Shown here: one piece after another, positions 26,503 through 34,932 of the stretch
Layout of the letters: the number at the start of each line of letters is the position of its first letter
How positions within the stretch are numbered: position 1 is the stretch's first letter
Assembly: GCF_020026895.1 (NCBI RefSeq)
Contig: NZ_JAINZW010000005.1
Coordinates: 149,053 to 213,052 of the forward strand
DNA length: 64,000 nucleotides
Direction of reading: 5' to 3'
Origin: Novilysobacter selenitireducens
GTDB taxonomy: Bacteria > Pseudomonadota > Gammaproteobacteria > Xanthomonadales > Xanthomonadaceae
Program-made: the position numbers and the translations under genes
The notes under the pieces: generated by a model
Seen by the model: only the letters and a program-made list of their open reading frames with translations
What the model was told of the DNA's origin: nothing
Database searches by the model: none

Positions 26503-29088
26503 TCAGCCGACGCCGGTCAACGCCGCCTGCAGCTGGTCCACGCCGTAGGGCTTCTGCAGGCAGGCATCGGCGACCGAGCCGCCTGCCAGTGCCGCGGCAT
26601 CGTCGCCGGTGGCCAGCACCACGCGCAGCGCGGGTCGGCGCTGGCGCGCCTGTCTTGCCAGTTCGACGCCGTGCATGTCGGGCAGGTGCACGTCGGTCAG
26701 CAGCACGTCGCCGCCGCCATCCAGCGCACGCAGCGCATCGCCGGCGGTGGCGACGGCCTGCACCTCATGCCCCAGCCGTGCCAGCAGTTGCGCGGTGGTG
26801 CGGCGGCTGTCGTCGTCGTCCTCCACGAACACCACGTGCAGGCCGCCGGCGTCCGCGCGCGGGTGCAGCGGCGCCTCACCGGGCGTGTCGGTGGGTGCCG
26901 GTGAGGTGGCATCCGCCGCGGGCGGCGCATCGGCGACCGGCGTACCGGGCCGCTCCAGCGACTGCCGCAGCCGGCGCGCGAGTTCCTCGCGGCGGTAGGG
27001 CTTGCCCAGCAGCTCCACGCCCGGGTCGAGCCGGCCGCCGTGGAACACCACGTCCTCGGTGTAGCCGGAGGTGAACAGCACCGCCACGTCCGGCAGCAGC
27101 GTGCGCGCGCGACGCGCCAGTTCCGGGCTCTGTACCGCGCCGGGCATGACCACGTCGGTAAACACCAGGTCCACCCGCATGCCGGCTTCCAGCAGGTCCA
27201 GCGCCGACTGCGCGTCGGCGGCCTGCACCACCCGGTAGCCCAGCGAGCGCACGGTCTCGACCACGCTCTCGCGCACCGCGGCGTCGTCCTCCACCACCAG
27301 CACGGTCTCATGGCCGCCGCGCACCGGCCCGGTTTCGGGGTCGACCCACGGCGTGGCGGGCTGGTCGCTGCGCGGCAGGTACACGGTGACGGTGGTGCCC
27401 GTGCCGGGCGCGCTGTCGAGCATCACGTGGCCGCCGGTCTGGCGCACGAAGCCGTACACCATGCTCAGGCCCAGCCCCGTGCCGCGGCCCTCTTCCTTGG
27501 TCGTGTAGAACGGCTCGAACGCGCGGCGCACCACATCCTCGGGCATGCCGTGGCCGGTATCGGAGATGGTCAGTCGCACGTAGTCGCCCGGCGCCATTTC
27601 CGGGTTCGGACGCTCGTCGGCGGCAACGGTCGCGTTGCAGGCGGTGATGTCCAGGCGCCCGCCGTCCTCCATCGCATCGCGGGCATTGATCGCCAGGTTG
27701 AGCACGGCGTTCTCGAGCTGGTGCGGGTCGGCCTCGATCGTCGACAGCGCCGGGTCCACGTCCACGTGCAGCTCGACGCGCTCGCCCAGCGTCCGCCGCA
27801 GCAGGTCGTCCAGCCGCCGCAGGCGCTCGCCCAGGTCCAGCACCACCGGCGCCAGCGGCTGCTGCCGCGCGAACGCCAGCAGCTGCGAGGCCAGCTTGGC
27901 GCCGCGTTGCACCGCGTCCATCGCCGCGTCGACGTGGCGCACGGCATGCGTGGCCTGGCCGATATCGCCGGCGAGCAGCTGCAGGTTGGCGCCGATCACC
28001 TGAAGCACGTTGTTGAAGTCGTGCGCGACGCCGCCGGTCAGCTTGCCGACGGCCTCCATCTTCTGTGCCTGCAGCAACGCGGCCTCGCTTTCCTCCAGCG
28101 CGCGGGTGCGTGCCTGCACCAGGTCCTCGAGGTGGTTGCGGTACTGCTCCAGCTCGGCCTGCGCGAGGGCCTGCGGGGTGATGTCGTGGCCCTGGACGAA
28201 GATGCCGATGACCTCGCCGTCGGCATCGCGCACGGGCTGGTAGACGAAATCGACGAACACGTCCTCGGTCTGCCCCGGGGTATCGCTGCCGATCTGCACG
28301 CGCATGCCGCGGCCGACGAACGGGCGCCCGCTGGTGAACACCTCGTCCAGCAGCGTGATGTAGCCCTGGTCGACGACCTCCGGCAGCGCCTCGTTCACCG
28401 TCATGCCGACGACGGCGGGCTTGTTGACCAGCTTGAGGTAGGCGGCGTTGGCCAGCTCGAACCGGTGCTCGGGGCCGGACAGGTAGGCCATGAACCCGGG
28501 CGCGGCCTCGAACAGCCCCAGCAGGTGGCGGCGCTGGGACTCGAGCGCGCGGTTGCTGGCCTGCACGGTCTGCGCGCGATGCAGTACGCCGACTTCGAGC
28601 TGGCCGGTACGCGCGGAGCGGTCGTCGCGCCGGCGCTGCTTCAGCTCGGCTTCGAGCCGGTGCAGCTCGGTGACATCCACGGTGTGCTGCAGGACGTGGT
28701 CGACGCGGCCGTCGCTCGTGGGTACGGGTGTGTGGGTCGCGCTCCAGAAGCGCTCCTCGAACACGGTGGCGCCGTCGGGGCCGGTGTGCGGGATCGAATA
28801 GCGGATGACGCTGAGCGTGTGCGACTGCCCGGTGTCGAAGACATGCTGCAGCGAGTCGCGCAGTTCGCGCACCGCCTCGTGGCCGGGGTCGTCCGGATCA
28901 TCGGGATCGCCCGGGAAGGCATCGAACAGCGAGACGCCCATCAGCTCGTCGCGCGTCCGGCCGGTGACCGAAAGGTACGTCGCATTCATCCACACGTAGC
29001 GGAACTGCCGGTCCAGCACCATGTACGGGTTGGGCGAGGCATCCAGCAGCGTGGCGAAGTCGATCACGGTCAGCGTGTCCCCTGGCAA
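26503..29088 (-). CDS. Hybrid sensor histidine kinase with two receiver domains
   Basis: An 861-residue soluble hybrid kinase. Two PAS domains (about residues 8-150 and 185-320) are followed by a coiled-coil (ARTRALEESEAALLQAQKME), a phosphorylation helix with GGVAHDFNNVLQVIGANLQL (His in the H box), and an ATPase domain (NLAINARDAMEDGG, DTGHGMPEDV, GTGLGLSMVYGFV). Receiver 1 carries the acceptor Asp in LVFTDVVMPG and the Lys in LLGKPY; receiver 2 carries Asp in LLTDVHLPDM and LQKPYG. No transmembrane helix is seen, so the PAS domains should sense a cytoplasmic signal. Start is uncertain: TTG 29088, or GTG 29067 behind AGGGGA. No partner gene is adjacent. Confidence 0.88.
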   Translation of the reverse strand: MPGDTLTVIDFATLLDASPNPYMVLDRQFRYVWMNATYLSVTGRTRDELMGVSLFDAFPGDPDDPDDPGHEAVRELRDSLQHVFDTGQSHTLSVIRYSIPHTGPDGATVFEERFWSATHTPVPTSDGRVDHVLQHTVDVTELHRLEAELKQRRRDDRSARTGQLEVGVLHRAQTVQASNRALESQRRHLLGLFEAAPGFMAYLSGPEHRFELANAAYLKLVNKPAVVGMTVNEALPEVVDQGYITLLDEVFTSGRPFVGRGMRVQIGSDTPGQTEDVFVDFVYQPVRDADGEVIGIFVQGHDITPQALAQAELEQYRNHLEDLVQARTRALEESEAALLQAQKMEAVGKLTGGVAHDFNNVLQVIGANLQLLAGDIGQATHAVRHVDAAMDAVQRGAKLASQLLAFARQQPLAPVVLDLGERLRRLDDLLRRTLGERVELHVDVDPALSTIEADPHQLENAVLNLAINARDAMEDGGRLDITACNATVAADERPNPEMAPGDYVRLTISDTGHGMPEDVVRRAFEPFYTTKEEGRGTGLGLSMVYGFVRQTGGHVMLDSAPGTGTTVTVYLPRSDQPATPWVDPETGPVRGGHETVLVVEDDAAVRESVVETVRSLGYRVVQAADAQSALDLLEAGMRVDLVFTDVVMPGAVQSPELARRARTLLPDVAVLFTSGYTEDVVFHGGRLDPGVELLGKPYRREELARRLRQSLERPGTPVADAPPAADATSPAPTDTPGEAPLHPRADAGGLHVVFVEDDDDSRRTTAQLLARLGHEVQAVATAGDALRALDGGGDVLLTDVHLPDMHGVELARQARQRRPALRVVLATGDDAAALAGGSVADACLQKPYGVDQLQAALTGVG

Positions 29089-29231
29089 TCCGGACCCGGT
29101 GCGCGGTGCGCGCCCCGGCCGCGCACGGGCGGTCGGCAGTCCAGCCGGGGATTGTGCGTGATCGGCGTGTGCGTGCGGTCAACACGGTGCGGCCGCACGG
29201 TCTGGCGCCAGCGCGAGACAAGGAAGGGCAG

Positions 29232-29266
29232 AAAAAGGAAGGGACGGCCCGCGCACGGGCCGTCCC
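29232..29266 (-). terminator. Terminator of the fasciclin gene
   Basis: An 11-bp GC-rich perfect stem (29241-29251 with 29256-29266) and CGCA-type loop. On the minus strand it is followed by CCTTCCTTTTTC, a T-rich tail. It lies 60 bp after the fasciclin gene stop codon. Confidence 0.75.
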
Positions 29267-29326
29267 CGGTGGTGCCGCATCGCCGACGAGTGCGCTACGG
29301 CACCCGAACACGGAGCGTGGGGCCGG

Positions 29327-29965
29327 TCAGGACGCCGGCATCAGCACCTTGTCGACCACATGGATCACGCCGTTGCTGCTGCGCAGGTCGGCGGTCGTGA
29401 CGTTGGCGGTGTTGCCCTGGGCGTCGGTGATGGTGACGCCACCGGCCGGGTTGGCCTTGGCCACCAGCTCGCCACCGGCGACGGTGGTCAGGCGGGCCTC
29501 GCCGTTGCCAGCCTCGATCTGCTGCGTGAGCGCGGCGGCATCCAGGCTGCCCTCCACCACGTGGTAGGTCAGCACGCCGGTCAGCTGGTCCTTGCTGTCG
29601 GGCTCGAGCAGGCCGTCAACCGTGCCGGCAGGCAGTGCGTCGAACGCGGCGTTGGTCGGCGCGAACACCGTGTACGGGCCCGGACCCTGCAGCGTCTCGA
29701 CCAAGCCGGCCGCCTGCACCGCCGACACCAGCGTGGTGTGGTCGGGCGAGTTGGAGGCGTTGGCGACGATGTCCATGTCGGCGCCCGGCGCGGCCATCGA
29801 ATCGTCGGTCATCGGGTCGGGCGTCGTCGCCATCGGGTCGGTGGCCGGGTCGGTCATAGCCGGGTCCGGCGTCGTGGCGGCCATGTCGGCGTCGGTATCG
29901 TCGGCCGAGCACGCGGCCAGGGCGATGCCCGACATGAGGGCGAGGGTCAGCAGCTTGATCTTCAT
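29327..29965 (-). CDS. Fasciclin-domain lipoprotein
   Basis: A 212-residue lipoprotein. The lipobox SGIALAAC gives lipidated Cys19. An acidic, low-complexity linker follows with repeated ATTPDPM/MTDP units. The fasciclin (FAS1) domain spans about residues 70-210: TLVSAVQAAGLVETLQGPGP, YTVFAPTNAAFDALPAGTVD, LTYHVVEGSL and the H2-type end NGVIHVVDKVLMPAS. FAS1 proteins mediate adhesion or are exported under envelope stress. It is monocistronic, with a good terminator downstream. Confidence 0.92.
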   Translation of the reverse strand: MKIKLLTLALMSGIALAACSADDTDADMAATTPDPAMTDPATDPMATTPDPMTDDSMAAPGADMDIVANASNSPDHTTLVSAVQAAGLVETLQGPGPYTVFAPTNAAFDALPAGTVDGLLEPDSKDQLTGVLTYHVVEGSLDAAALTQQIEAGNGEARLTTVAGGELVAKANPAGGVTITDAQGNTANVTTADLRSSNGVIHVVDKVLMPAS

Positions 29966-30322
29966 GGGGGTGGACTCCTGTGGGGGGATATGGGGTCGTC
30001 GGTGCACGCCGATGCATGCCGTCCGACGCGTTTGAAACCGCGACGGGGCCACGCTACGGGGGACGGTGTACGAAGCGCGTCCCCATGGCGTGGGCAAGTC
30101 GTTAAAGCCCGGCGGGTTGCATGGATCCGCCGGATACAGCCTGGCTGCCTGGGAATGCGTCTCCTGGGTTATGTCCAATGGCTGGCAGCTACGGCAGCCG
30201 CATCGACCGGGATGCGCACGCCCAGACGACTGCGCCTGCGGGTTCACCGCGCGTCGGGGTACGCGATGGCCGCGTGAAAAGCTGGACGACCCTCGCTGTC
30301 AGTTCGCCATGCGCTCGCGGTG
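29966..30322. other. Intergenic region without recognised gene
   Basis: 357 bp upstream of the fasciclin gene. A ribosome binding site for that gene (AGGAGTCCACCCCC on the minus strand) is next to its start. The rest holds no gene or strong secondary structure that I can support; the fasciclin promoter must lie here. Confidence 0.4.
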
Positions 30323-30583
30323 TCAATTCGCCATGCGCTCGGGTTCGGCCTGGAACCGCCGCGGATAATCGCGCTCGGCGGCCACGCGCTCGACCTCGGC
30401 ATCGTCCAGCCCCGCAGGCGCATACACCGCGTACGCCACGCGGTCATCGCGCCGGCCGACGTGGTGAAGGCGGTAGCGCGGCTGCCCGCCCCCGGTGTTT
30501 TCCGGGTAGTGGCGGGGCGGCTGCGTGCCGTCCAGGTCCAGCTCGCTGTTGTCGACGGTGCCGCCGATGAAAAGGGCTCGCAT
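30323..30583 (-). CDS. Small hypothetical protein
   Basis: An 86-residue soluble protein starting MRALFIGGTVDNSELDLDG, then a Pro/Arg/Gly segment with HYPENTGGGQPRYRLHHVGR, a strand region VAYAVYAPAGL and a helix DDAEVERVAAERDYPRRFQ. It has a predicted compact alpha/beta core but no motif that I can name. An AGTCCCC-type upstream region gives a weak ribosome binding site. It may be a Xanthomonadaceae orphan or of phage origin; no neighbour supports either. Confidence 0.65.
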   Translation of the reverse strand: MRALFIGGTVDNSELDLDGTQPPRHYPENTGGGQPRYRLHHVGRRDDRVAYAVYAPAGLDDAEVERVAAERDYPRRFQAEPERMAN

Positions 30584-30753
30584 GGGGACTCCTTGCACGT
30601 GGGGGTGCGTGCAGGGTGTCGGGGCGACCGTTCTACCGGCATGAAGCGCACGTTTGCGGGACGGAAATCCGCGGGGTGCAGTTCAGGCCGCCGCGGGCCG
30701 GGACGTCGAGGCGGGGACTCGCCGTCGAGGCCGGGACTCAGAGGCCCGGGGCC

Positions 30754-31515
30754 TCAGAGGCCCGGCGTAGCCAACCGGCGGCGCGGGCGCAGGTGCAACC
30801 ACGCGGTCTGCGCCAGAAGCAGGACCGCCATCGCGACAGCGACCCACGCGGCCGTGTCCGCGCCCGGCAGCTCGCCGCGCGACTGCTTCACGTACACCGC
30901 CGCCAGGCCCCACAGCGCCGCGGCGACGTAGGCGAGGTGGCCGCCCAGCCGGTGGTTGACCAGCAACAGCAGCACCGTGGCGGCGGCCAGCAGCGCCAGG
31001 CTCCAGCCCAGCATCGACGCTCCGTCGAACACCTCGTACGCCACCAGCACCTGCGCGGTATTGAGGAACGCCGCCAGCGACAGCCACCCCGCATGCAGCG
31101 CCAGCGGCGCGGTCGCCCAAGCGCCCTGGCCCTTCGCCGGCGACGGGTCGCGTGCCAGCGTGATGGCGGCGGACGCGATGCACGCCAGTGCGCCCCAGAT
31201 CACCAGCAGCGCCAGCCCGAACCACTGCTGCGAGAACACCGGCATCCACAGTGCGGTGAGCGCGAAGCCCGCCGCCGCCCACGGCCGCGCCCGCTCGACG
31301 GCGCGCGAGGCCGCGTCCGCCCGCCACTGCCACACGCCGAAGGCGACGTCCCACGCGAAGATCAGGCCCCAGATAGAGAACGCATACCCGGCCGCCACCA
31401 GCAGGGTCGGGTAGCGGTCGGAGATGGTGCCGTTGTCCGGGCCGAACGTGCCGGTGTTGGACAGCCAGGCAATGACCGGCATCAGCAGGGCGAACAGGAT
31501 CACGGCAAGGCGCAT
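30754..31515 (-). CDS. TspO/MBR-like polytopic membrane protein
   Basis: A 253-residue integral membrane protein with seven to eight helices and many Trp residues. The N-terminal half has YAFSIWGLIFAWDVAFGVWQ and FALTALWMPVFSQQWFGLAL, which recall the tryptophan-rich TspO family (its SIWGLIF and Trp-Pro-type segments), but it is about 90 residues longer than classical TspO. It is therefore better placed in the extended TspO-like group found with carotenoid or porphyrin-related regulation. Ligand and function are not deducible. The stop lies in a short GC-rich repeat at 30724-30767 (direct repeats plus the palindrome GAGGCCCGGGGCCTC). Confidence 0.7.
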   Translation of the reverse strand: MRLAVILFALLMPVIAWLSNTGTFGPDNGTISDRYPTLLVAAGYAFSIWGLIFAWDVAFGVWQWRADAASRAVERARPWAAAGFALTALWMPVFSQQWFGLALLVIWGALACIASAAITLARDPSPAKGQGAWATAPLALHAGWLSLAAFLNTAQVLVAYEVFDGASMLGWSLALLAAATVLLLLVNHRLGGHLAYVAAALWGLAAVYVKQSRGELPGADTAAWVAVAMAVLLLAQTAWLHLRPRRRLATPGL

Positions 31516-31656
31516 GGCGACACTCCGGGTCAGGGGACCGCCGCACCCTGCCGGGGAGCCTGTGAAGCCGGCGCGCAAACGCCCTGCCGCCCAGGGCGCA
31601 GGAACCGCCGGCGCGTAGAATCCCCGGCCCCGCCGTACGAACTGGATGACCCGCGC

Positions 31657-32757
31657 ATGCGCGACGCCGACCCCGCGCTCGAAACCCTGATGCTGCCGCT
31701 GGCCGAGGGCCGGCTGGCGTGGCCGGAGGGGGGCGCGCTGTTCCTGCGTGCGCGTGACGGCTGGCCGCTGCACGCCGCGCCGCGCCCGGGCCTGGTGGCC
31801 GAGCAGAGCTTCCGGCCCGACGCGCAGGCGCTGGAGGCCTCGGGCATCGCACTGGCCACGCCCGATGATGGCCGCCGCTTTCCGCTGGTCATGCTGTTGC
31901 CGCCGAGGCAGCGCGACGAATCGCGCGCGCTGATGGCCCGCGCCATCGCGTCGCTTGCCCCCGGTGGTCGCGTGCTGGCCTGTGTACCCAACAGCGAGGG
32001 CGCGCGCTCGGCCGAGCAGGACCTGGCCGCGATCGCCGGCCCGCTGGAGACGATCAGCAAGAACAAGTGCCGGGTGTTCTGGACCGCGCCACTGGACGGC
32101 CCGGCCGACCCCACGTTGGCCGCGCGCTGGTTGGCGCTGGACGAGGTGCGCACGATCGGCGACACGCGCTTCGCCAGCCGCCCCGGCGTGTTTGCGTGGG
32201 ACCGCATCGACCCGGCCTCGCAGCTGCTGGCCGAGCACCTGCCCGTCGACCTGTCCGGCCGTGCCGCCGACCTCGGGGCCGGCTTCGGCTACCTGTCGGT
32301 GGAGCTGCTGGAGCGCTGCGCGGGCATCAACACGCTGCACCTGTACGAGGCCGAGGCGCGCGCGCTGGAGCTCGCGCGCCGCAACCTGGCGCCGTCCGCG
32401 TCGCGTGCCGCGATCGACTTCCGCTGGCACGACGTCACCGGTGGCCTGCCGGAGACCTACGACATCATCGTCAGCAACCCGCCGTTCCACACCCAAAGCC
32501 GCGCCGACCGGCCCGACATCGGCCGCCGATTCATCGCCGTCGCCGCGCAGGCGCTGCGGCCGGGCGGGCGGATGTGGCTGGTCGCCAACCGGCACCTGCC
32601 GTACGAGTCGGTGCTGGACGCGAGCTTCGGCGAGGTGCGCACGGTGGCGCAGCGCGACGGCTTCAAGGTGATCGAGGCGGTCAAGGCGATGCCGGCGCGA
32701 CCCGAGCGCGCGCCGAAACCCTTCGACCGCACCGCCGCGCGCAACGCGCACCGCTGA
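31657..32757 (+). CDS. rsmC: RsmC-like 16S rRNA methyltransferase
   Basis: A 366-residue two-domain methyltransferase. Residues 1-175 are a degenerate methyltransferase-like domain typical of RsmC/RlmG. Residues about 195-345 are the active SAM-binding domain: AADLGAGFGYLSVELLERC (motif I), LYEAEARALELARRN (motif II, acidic residue contacting the SAM ribose) and the catalytic VSNPPFHT. This NPPF motif fits N2-methylation of guanine in rRNA (G1207 for RsmC). RlmG is the main alternative. It is followed 10 bp later by the pseudouridine synthase gene, so both probably modify the small subunit rRNA. Confidence 0.82.
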   Translation: MRDADPALETLMLPLAEGRLAWPEGGALFLRARDGWPLHAAPRPGLVAEQSFRPDAQALEASGIALATPDDGRRFPLVMLLPPRQRDESRALMARAIASLAPGGRVLACVPNSEGARSAEQDLAAIAGPLETISKNKCRVFWTAPLDGPADPTLAARWLALDEVRTIGDTRFASRPGVFAWDRIDPASQLLAEHLPVDLSGRAADLGAGFGYLSVELLERCAGINTLHLYEAEARALELARRNLAPSASRAAIDFRWHDVTGGLPETYDIIVSNPPFHTQSRADRPDIGRRFIAVAAQALRPGGRMWLVANRHLPYESVLDASFGEVRTVAQRDGFKVIEAVKAMPARPERAPKPFDRTAARNAHR

Positions 32758-32767
32758 GGGCGCGCGC

Positions 32768-33481
32768 ATGAAGCTGGTCAAGCTGATCGCCAACCTCGGC
32801 TACGGCAGCCGCAAGCAGGTGGCGCTGATGTTCCGCGAGGGCCGCATCACCGACGCCGCCGGCGAGGTGCTCTACGCCGACGACCGCGTCGACCATGCCG
32901 CCATCCGCATCGACGGCGAGCCGCTGGACCCGCCCGCGGGACTGGCGCTGATGCTGCACAAGCCCGTCGGCTACACGTGTTCCACAAAGGACGCCGGCCG
33001 CATCGTCTACGACCTGCTGCCCGCGCGCTTCCGCCTGCGCTCGCCGATGATTTCGACCGTCGGGCGGCTGGACCGCGACACCAGCGGCCTGCTGCTGATG
33101 ACCGACGACGGCCAGCTGCTGCACCGCATCGTCTCGCCGAAATCGCACTTGCCCAAGGTGTACGAGGCAACGCTGGCGCAGGACCTGCGTGGCGACGAGG
33201 CCACGCTGTTTTCCAGTGGCACGCTGCTGCTGGAGTCGGAGACGACGCCGTTGGCCCCGGCCACGCTCGAGGTGCTGGGGCCGCGGCACGCGCGCCTGAC
33301 GTTGACGGAGGGGCGCTACCACCAGGTGCGGCGGATGTTCGCCGCCGTCGGCAACCACGTCGAAGCATTGCACCGGCCGCGCATCGGCGGGCTGTCGTTG
33401 GGCGACCTTCCGACGGGCGAGTGGCGGATCCTGGGCGAGGACGACCTGACAACGCTGTTCGACGTCCCCGGCCCCTTGTAG
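32768..33481 (+). CDS. rsuA: 16S rRNA pseudouridine synthase, RsuA family
   Basis: A 237-residue enzyme. Residues 1-60 are an S4 RNA-binding domain (MKLVKLIANLGYGSRKQVAL). The catalytic domain has LMLHKPVGYTCST, the signature TVGRLDRDTSGLLLMTDDG with the catalytic Asp, and LTEGRYHQVRRMFAAVGNHV. RsuA modifies U516 of 16S rRNA. Residues near the end (WRILGEDDLTTLF) complete the usual family length. The stop codon TAG (33479-33481) is part of the first arm of a palindromic repeat, so the repeat has supplied the gene's end. Confidence 0.88.
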   Translation: MKLVKLIANLGYGSRKQVALMFREGRITDAAGEVLYADDRVDHAAIRIDGEPLDPPAGLALMLHKPVGYTCSTKDAGRIVYDLLPARFRLRSPMISTVGRLDRDTSGLLLMTDDGQLLHRIVSPKSHLPKVYEATLAQDLRGDEATLFSSGTLLLESETTPLAPATLEVLGPRHARLTLTEGRYHQVRRMFAAVGNHVEALHRPRIGGLSLGDLPTGEWRILGEDDLTTLFDVPGPL

Positions 33482-33705
33482 GAGCGGCTTCAGCCGCGAT
33501 CGGAAAACGGACCCTCACCGAACGATCCGGTTGCGACGGCAAATCGGAACCGTTGTAGGAGCGACGTCAGTCGCGACCGCGAGGCCCCCGCCAGCGGCGA
33601 ATCGCGACTTACGTCACTCCTACAAGTACTTCGGAATTTCGCTCTCGGTTGAGGTCGCGCCTGCAGGTGTTTGCGACGCGATCGCGGCTGAAGCCGCTCC
33701 TACAG
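33478..33705. repeat. Cluster of REP-like palindromic arms
   Basis: Four arms lie between rsuA and DUF1415. At 33478-33502 there is TGTAGGAGCGGCTTCAGCCG extended by CGATC. At 33555-33578 and 33597-33624 there is a variant pair (GTAGGAGCGACGTCAGTCGC and its inverted partner with GCGACTTACGTC). At 33678-33705 there is an inverted arm CGGCTGAAGCCGCTCCTACA. Arms occur as inverted pairs, as in bacterial interspersed mosaic elements. It may also work as a bidirectional transcription end between the convergent genes. Confidence 0.85.
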
Positions 33706-33719
33706 TGGTGCGGACGGAT

Positions 33720-34295
33720 CTAGTCGTCCTGGAGCAACCGCCGGTACCCCTCTTCCCCCAGCCGCTCCAGCGTCGCCAGGTTGCGCTCCACGATCACGTC
33801 CGGGTCGGGGAACGCGGCCACCGCGCGTTCCACGCTGGCCTCGCGCAGCAGGTGCAGGGTCGGGTAGGGCGAACGGTTGGTGCAGTTGCCGGCGTCATCC
33901 GGGTAGGTGCCGGCGAACACGTAGTCGGGGTGGAAACTGGCGACCTGGATCTCGCCTTCCAGGCCGAGCGCGTCGACTGCGGCGTCGGCCTGGTCGAGGA
34001 AGTCGTTGTAGTCCATGAAGTCGGCCAGCACGTGCGGATGCACGATCAGCGTGGTGTCGACGACGTCGGGGTCGACCTCCGCCAGCCACGCCAGCTCCGC
34101 GGCCAGCTCCTCCAGCAACGCCTCGGGTGTGGTCGCCGCGCTCAGCACGTAGCGCACCTGGTCCTTGGCGTGGACGGCCTTGGCGAACGGGCACAGGTTC
34201 AGCCCGATCACCGCGCGCTCCAGCCAGCGCCGCGTGGCGGCGATGGGGTCGATGTCGATACCGGTGTCGGGCGGCGGCGCTGGAGGCATCGTCAT
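33720..34295 (-). CDS. DUF1415 family protein
   Basis: A 191-residue soluble protein of the DUF1415 family. Characteristic segments are AVIGLNLCPFAKAVH (with a conserved Cys), a long helical part, TTLIVHPHVLADFMDYNDFL and the strand/loop FHPDYVFAGTYPDDAGNCTN followed by RSPYPTLHLLREASVERAVA. The conserved Cys, His and Asn residues suggest catalysis or metal binding, but no activity is known to me. Start ATG 34295 or 34289; upstream of it the sequence is less protein-like. The start lies near the YajQ gene on the same strand (60 bp gap). Confidence 0.88.
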   Translation of the reverse strand: MTMPPAPPPDTGIDIDPIAATRRWLERAVIGLNLCPFAKAVHAKDQVRYVLSAATTPEALLEELAAELAWLAEVDPDVVDTTLIVHPHVLADFMDYNDFLDQADAAVDALGLEGEIQVASFHPDYVFAGTYPDDAGNCTNRSPYPTLHLLREASVERAVAAFPDPDVIVERNLATLERLGEEGYRRLLQDD

Positions 34296-34355
34296 TCGTC
34301 CCGGGGCGCGGCCCCGGTCGCGTTCAGTCACGGCTGCTCTCAATCACGGCTGGTC

Positions 34356-34838
34356 TCAATCACGGAAGTTGTCGAACTGCAGCGGCCGCTCGAACTCGCC
34401 CGCCTTCAGCAGCGCGATGGCCGACTGCAGGTCGTCGCGCTTCTTGCCGTTGACGCGCAGCTTGTCGCCGTTGATCTGCGTGTCGACCTTGAGCTTGGCG
34501 TCCTTGATCGCGCCCTGGATCTTCTTGGCCAGCTCGCGCTCGATGCCCTGCTTGACGGTGATGGACTGGCGCGCGCCGGCCAGGTTGCTTTCGACCTCTC
34601 CGAACTCAAGGCAGCGCGCGTCGATGCCGCGGGCGATCAGGCGCCCGCGCAGGATGTCCTCCATCTGCTTGAGCTGGAAGTCGCTGGGCGCGGACTGCTT
34701 GATGGTCGCGTCGTCGAGTTCGAACTTCGCGTCCACGCCCTTGAAGTCGAAGCGCGTGGACAGCTCGCGGTTGGCCTGGTCGACGGCGTTGGTCAGTTCG
34801 TGGCGGTCGACTTCCGAGACGATGTCGAAGGAGGGCAT
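34356..34838 (-). CDS. yajQ: YajQ family nucleotide-binding protein
   Basis: A 160-residue protein that begins MPSFDIVSEVDRHELTNAVD and ends LQFDNFRD, the hallmark termini of the YajQ family. It has two RRM-like ferredoxin folds (FKGVDAKFELDDATIKQSAP; then GKKRDDLQSAIALLKAGEF). In Xanthomonas campestris a YajQ protein binds cyclic di-GMP and acts with a LysR regulator on virulence genes; here the same role can only be inferred. The stop codon lies inside a short tandem repeat (34325-34365, units of about 16 bp with TCAATCACGGCTG). Confidence 0.92.
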   Translation of the reverse strand: MPSFDIVSEVDRHELTNAVDQANRELSTRFDFKGVDAKFELDDATIKQSAPSDFQLKQMEDILRGRLIARGIDARCLEFGEVESNLAGARQSITVKQGIERELAKKIQGAIKDAKLKVDTQINGDKLRVNGKKRDDLQSAIALLKAGEFERPLQFDNFRD

Positions 34839-34932
34839 GGCAGGGCTCCGCGGAAAACGGGAAGCCTACCGCGAGCGGTGCGTGCCGGCAGCCCGTGGCG
34901 CCGCGAGGGCCGTCACCGCGACGGGCGCGCGA

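Noticed and set aside
27040..29400. Very long open frame on the plus strand opposite the hybrid kinase gene
   Set aside because: High-GC antisense frames stay open by chance; the minus-strand frame encodes clear PAS, kinase and receiver domains, while this one is Arg/His/Ala/Val-rich with no domain.
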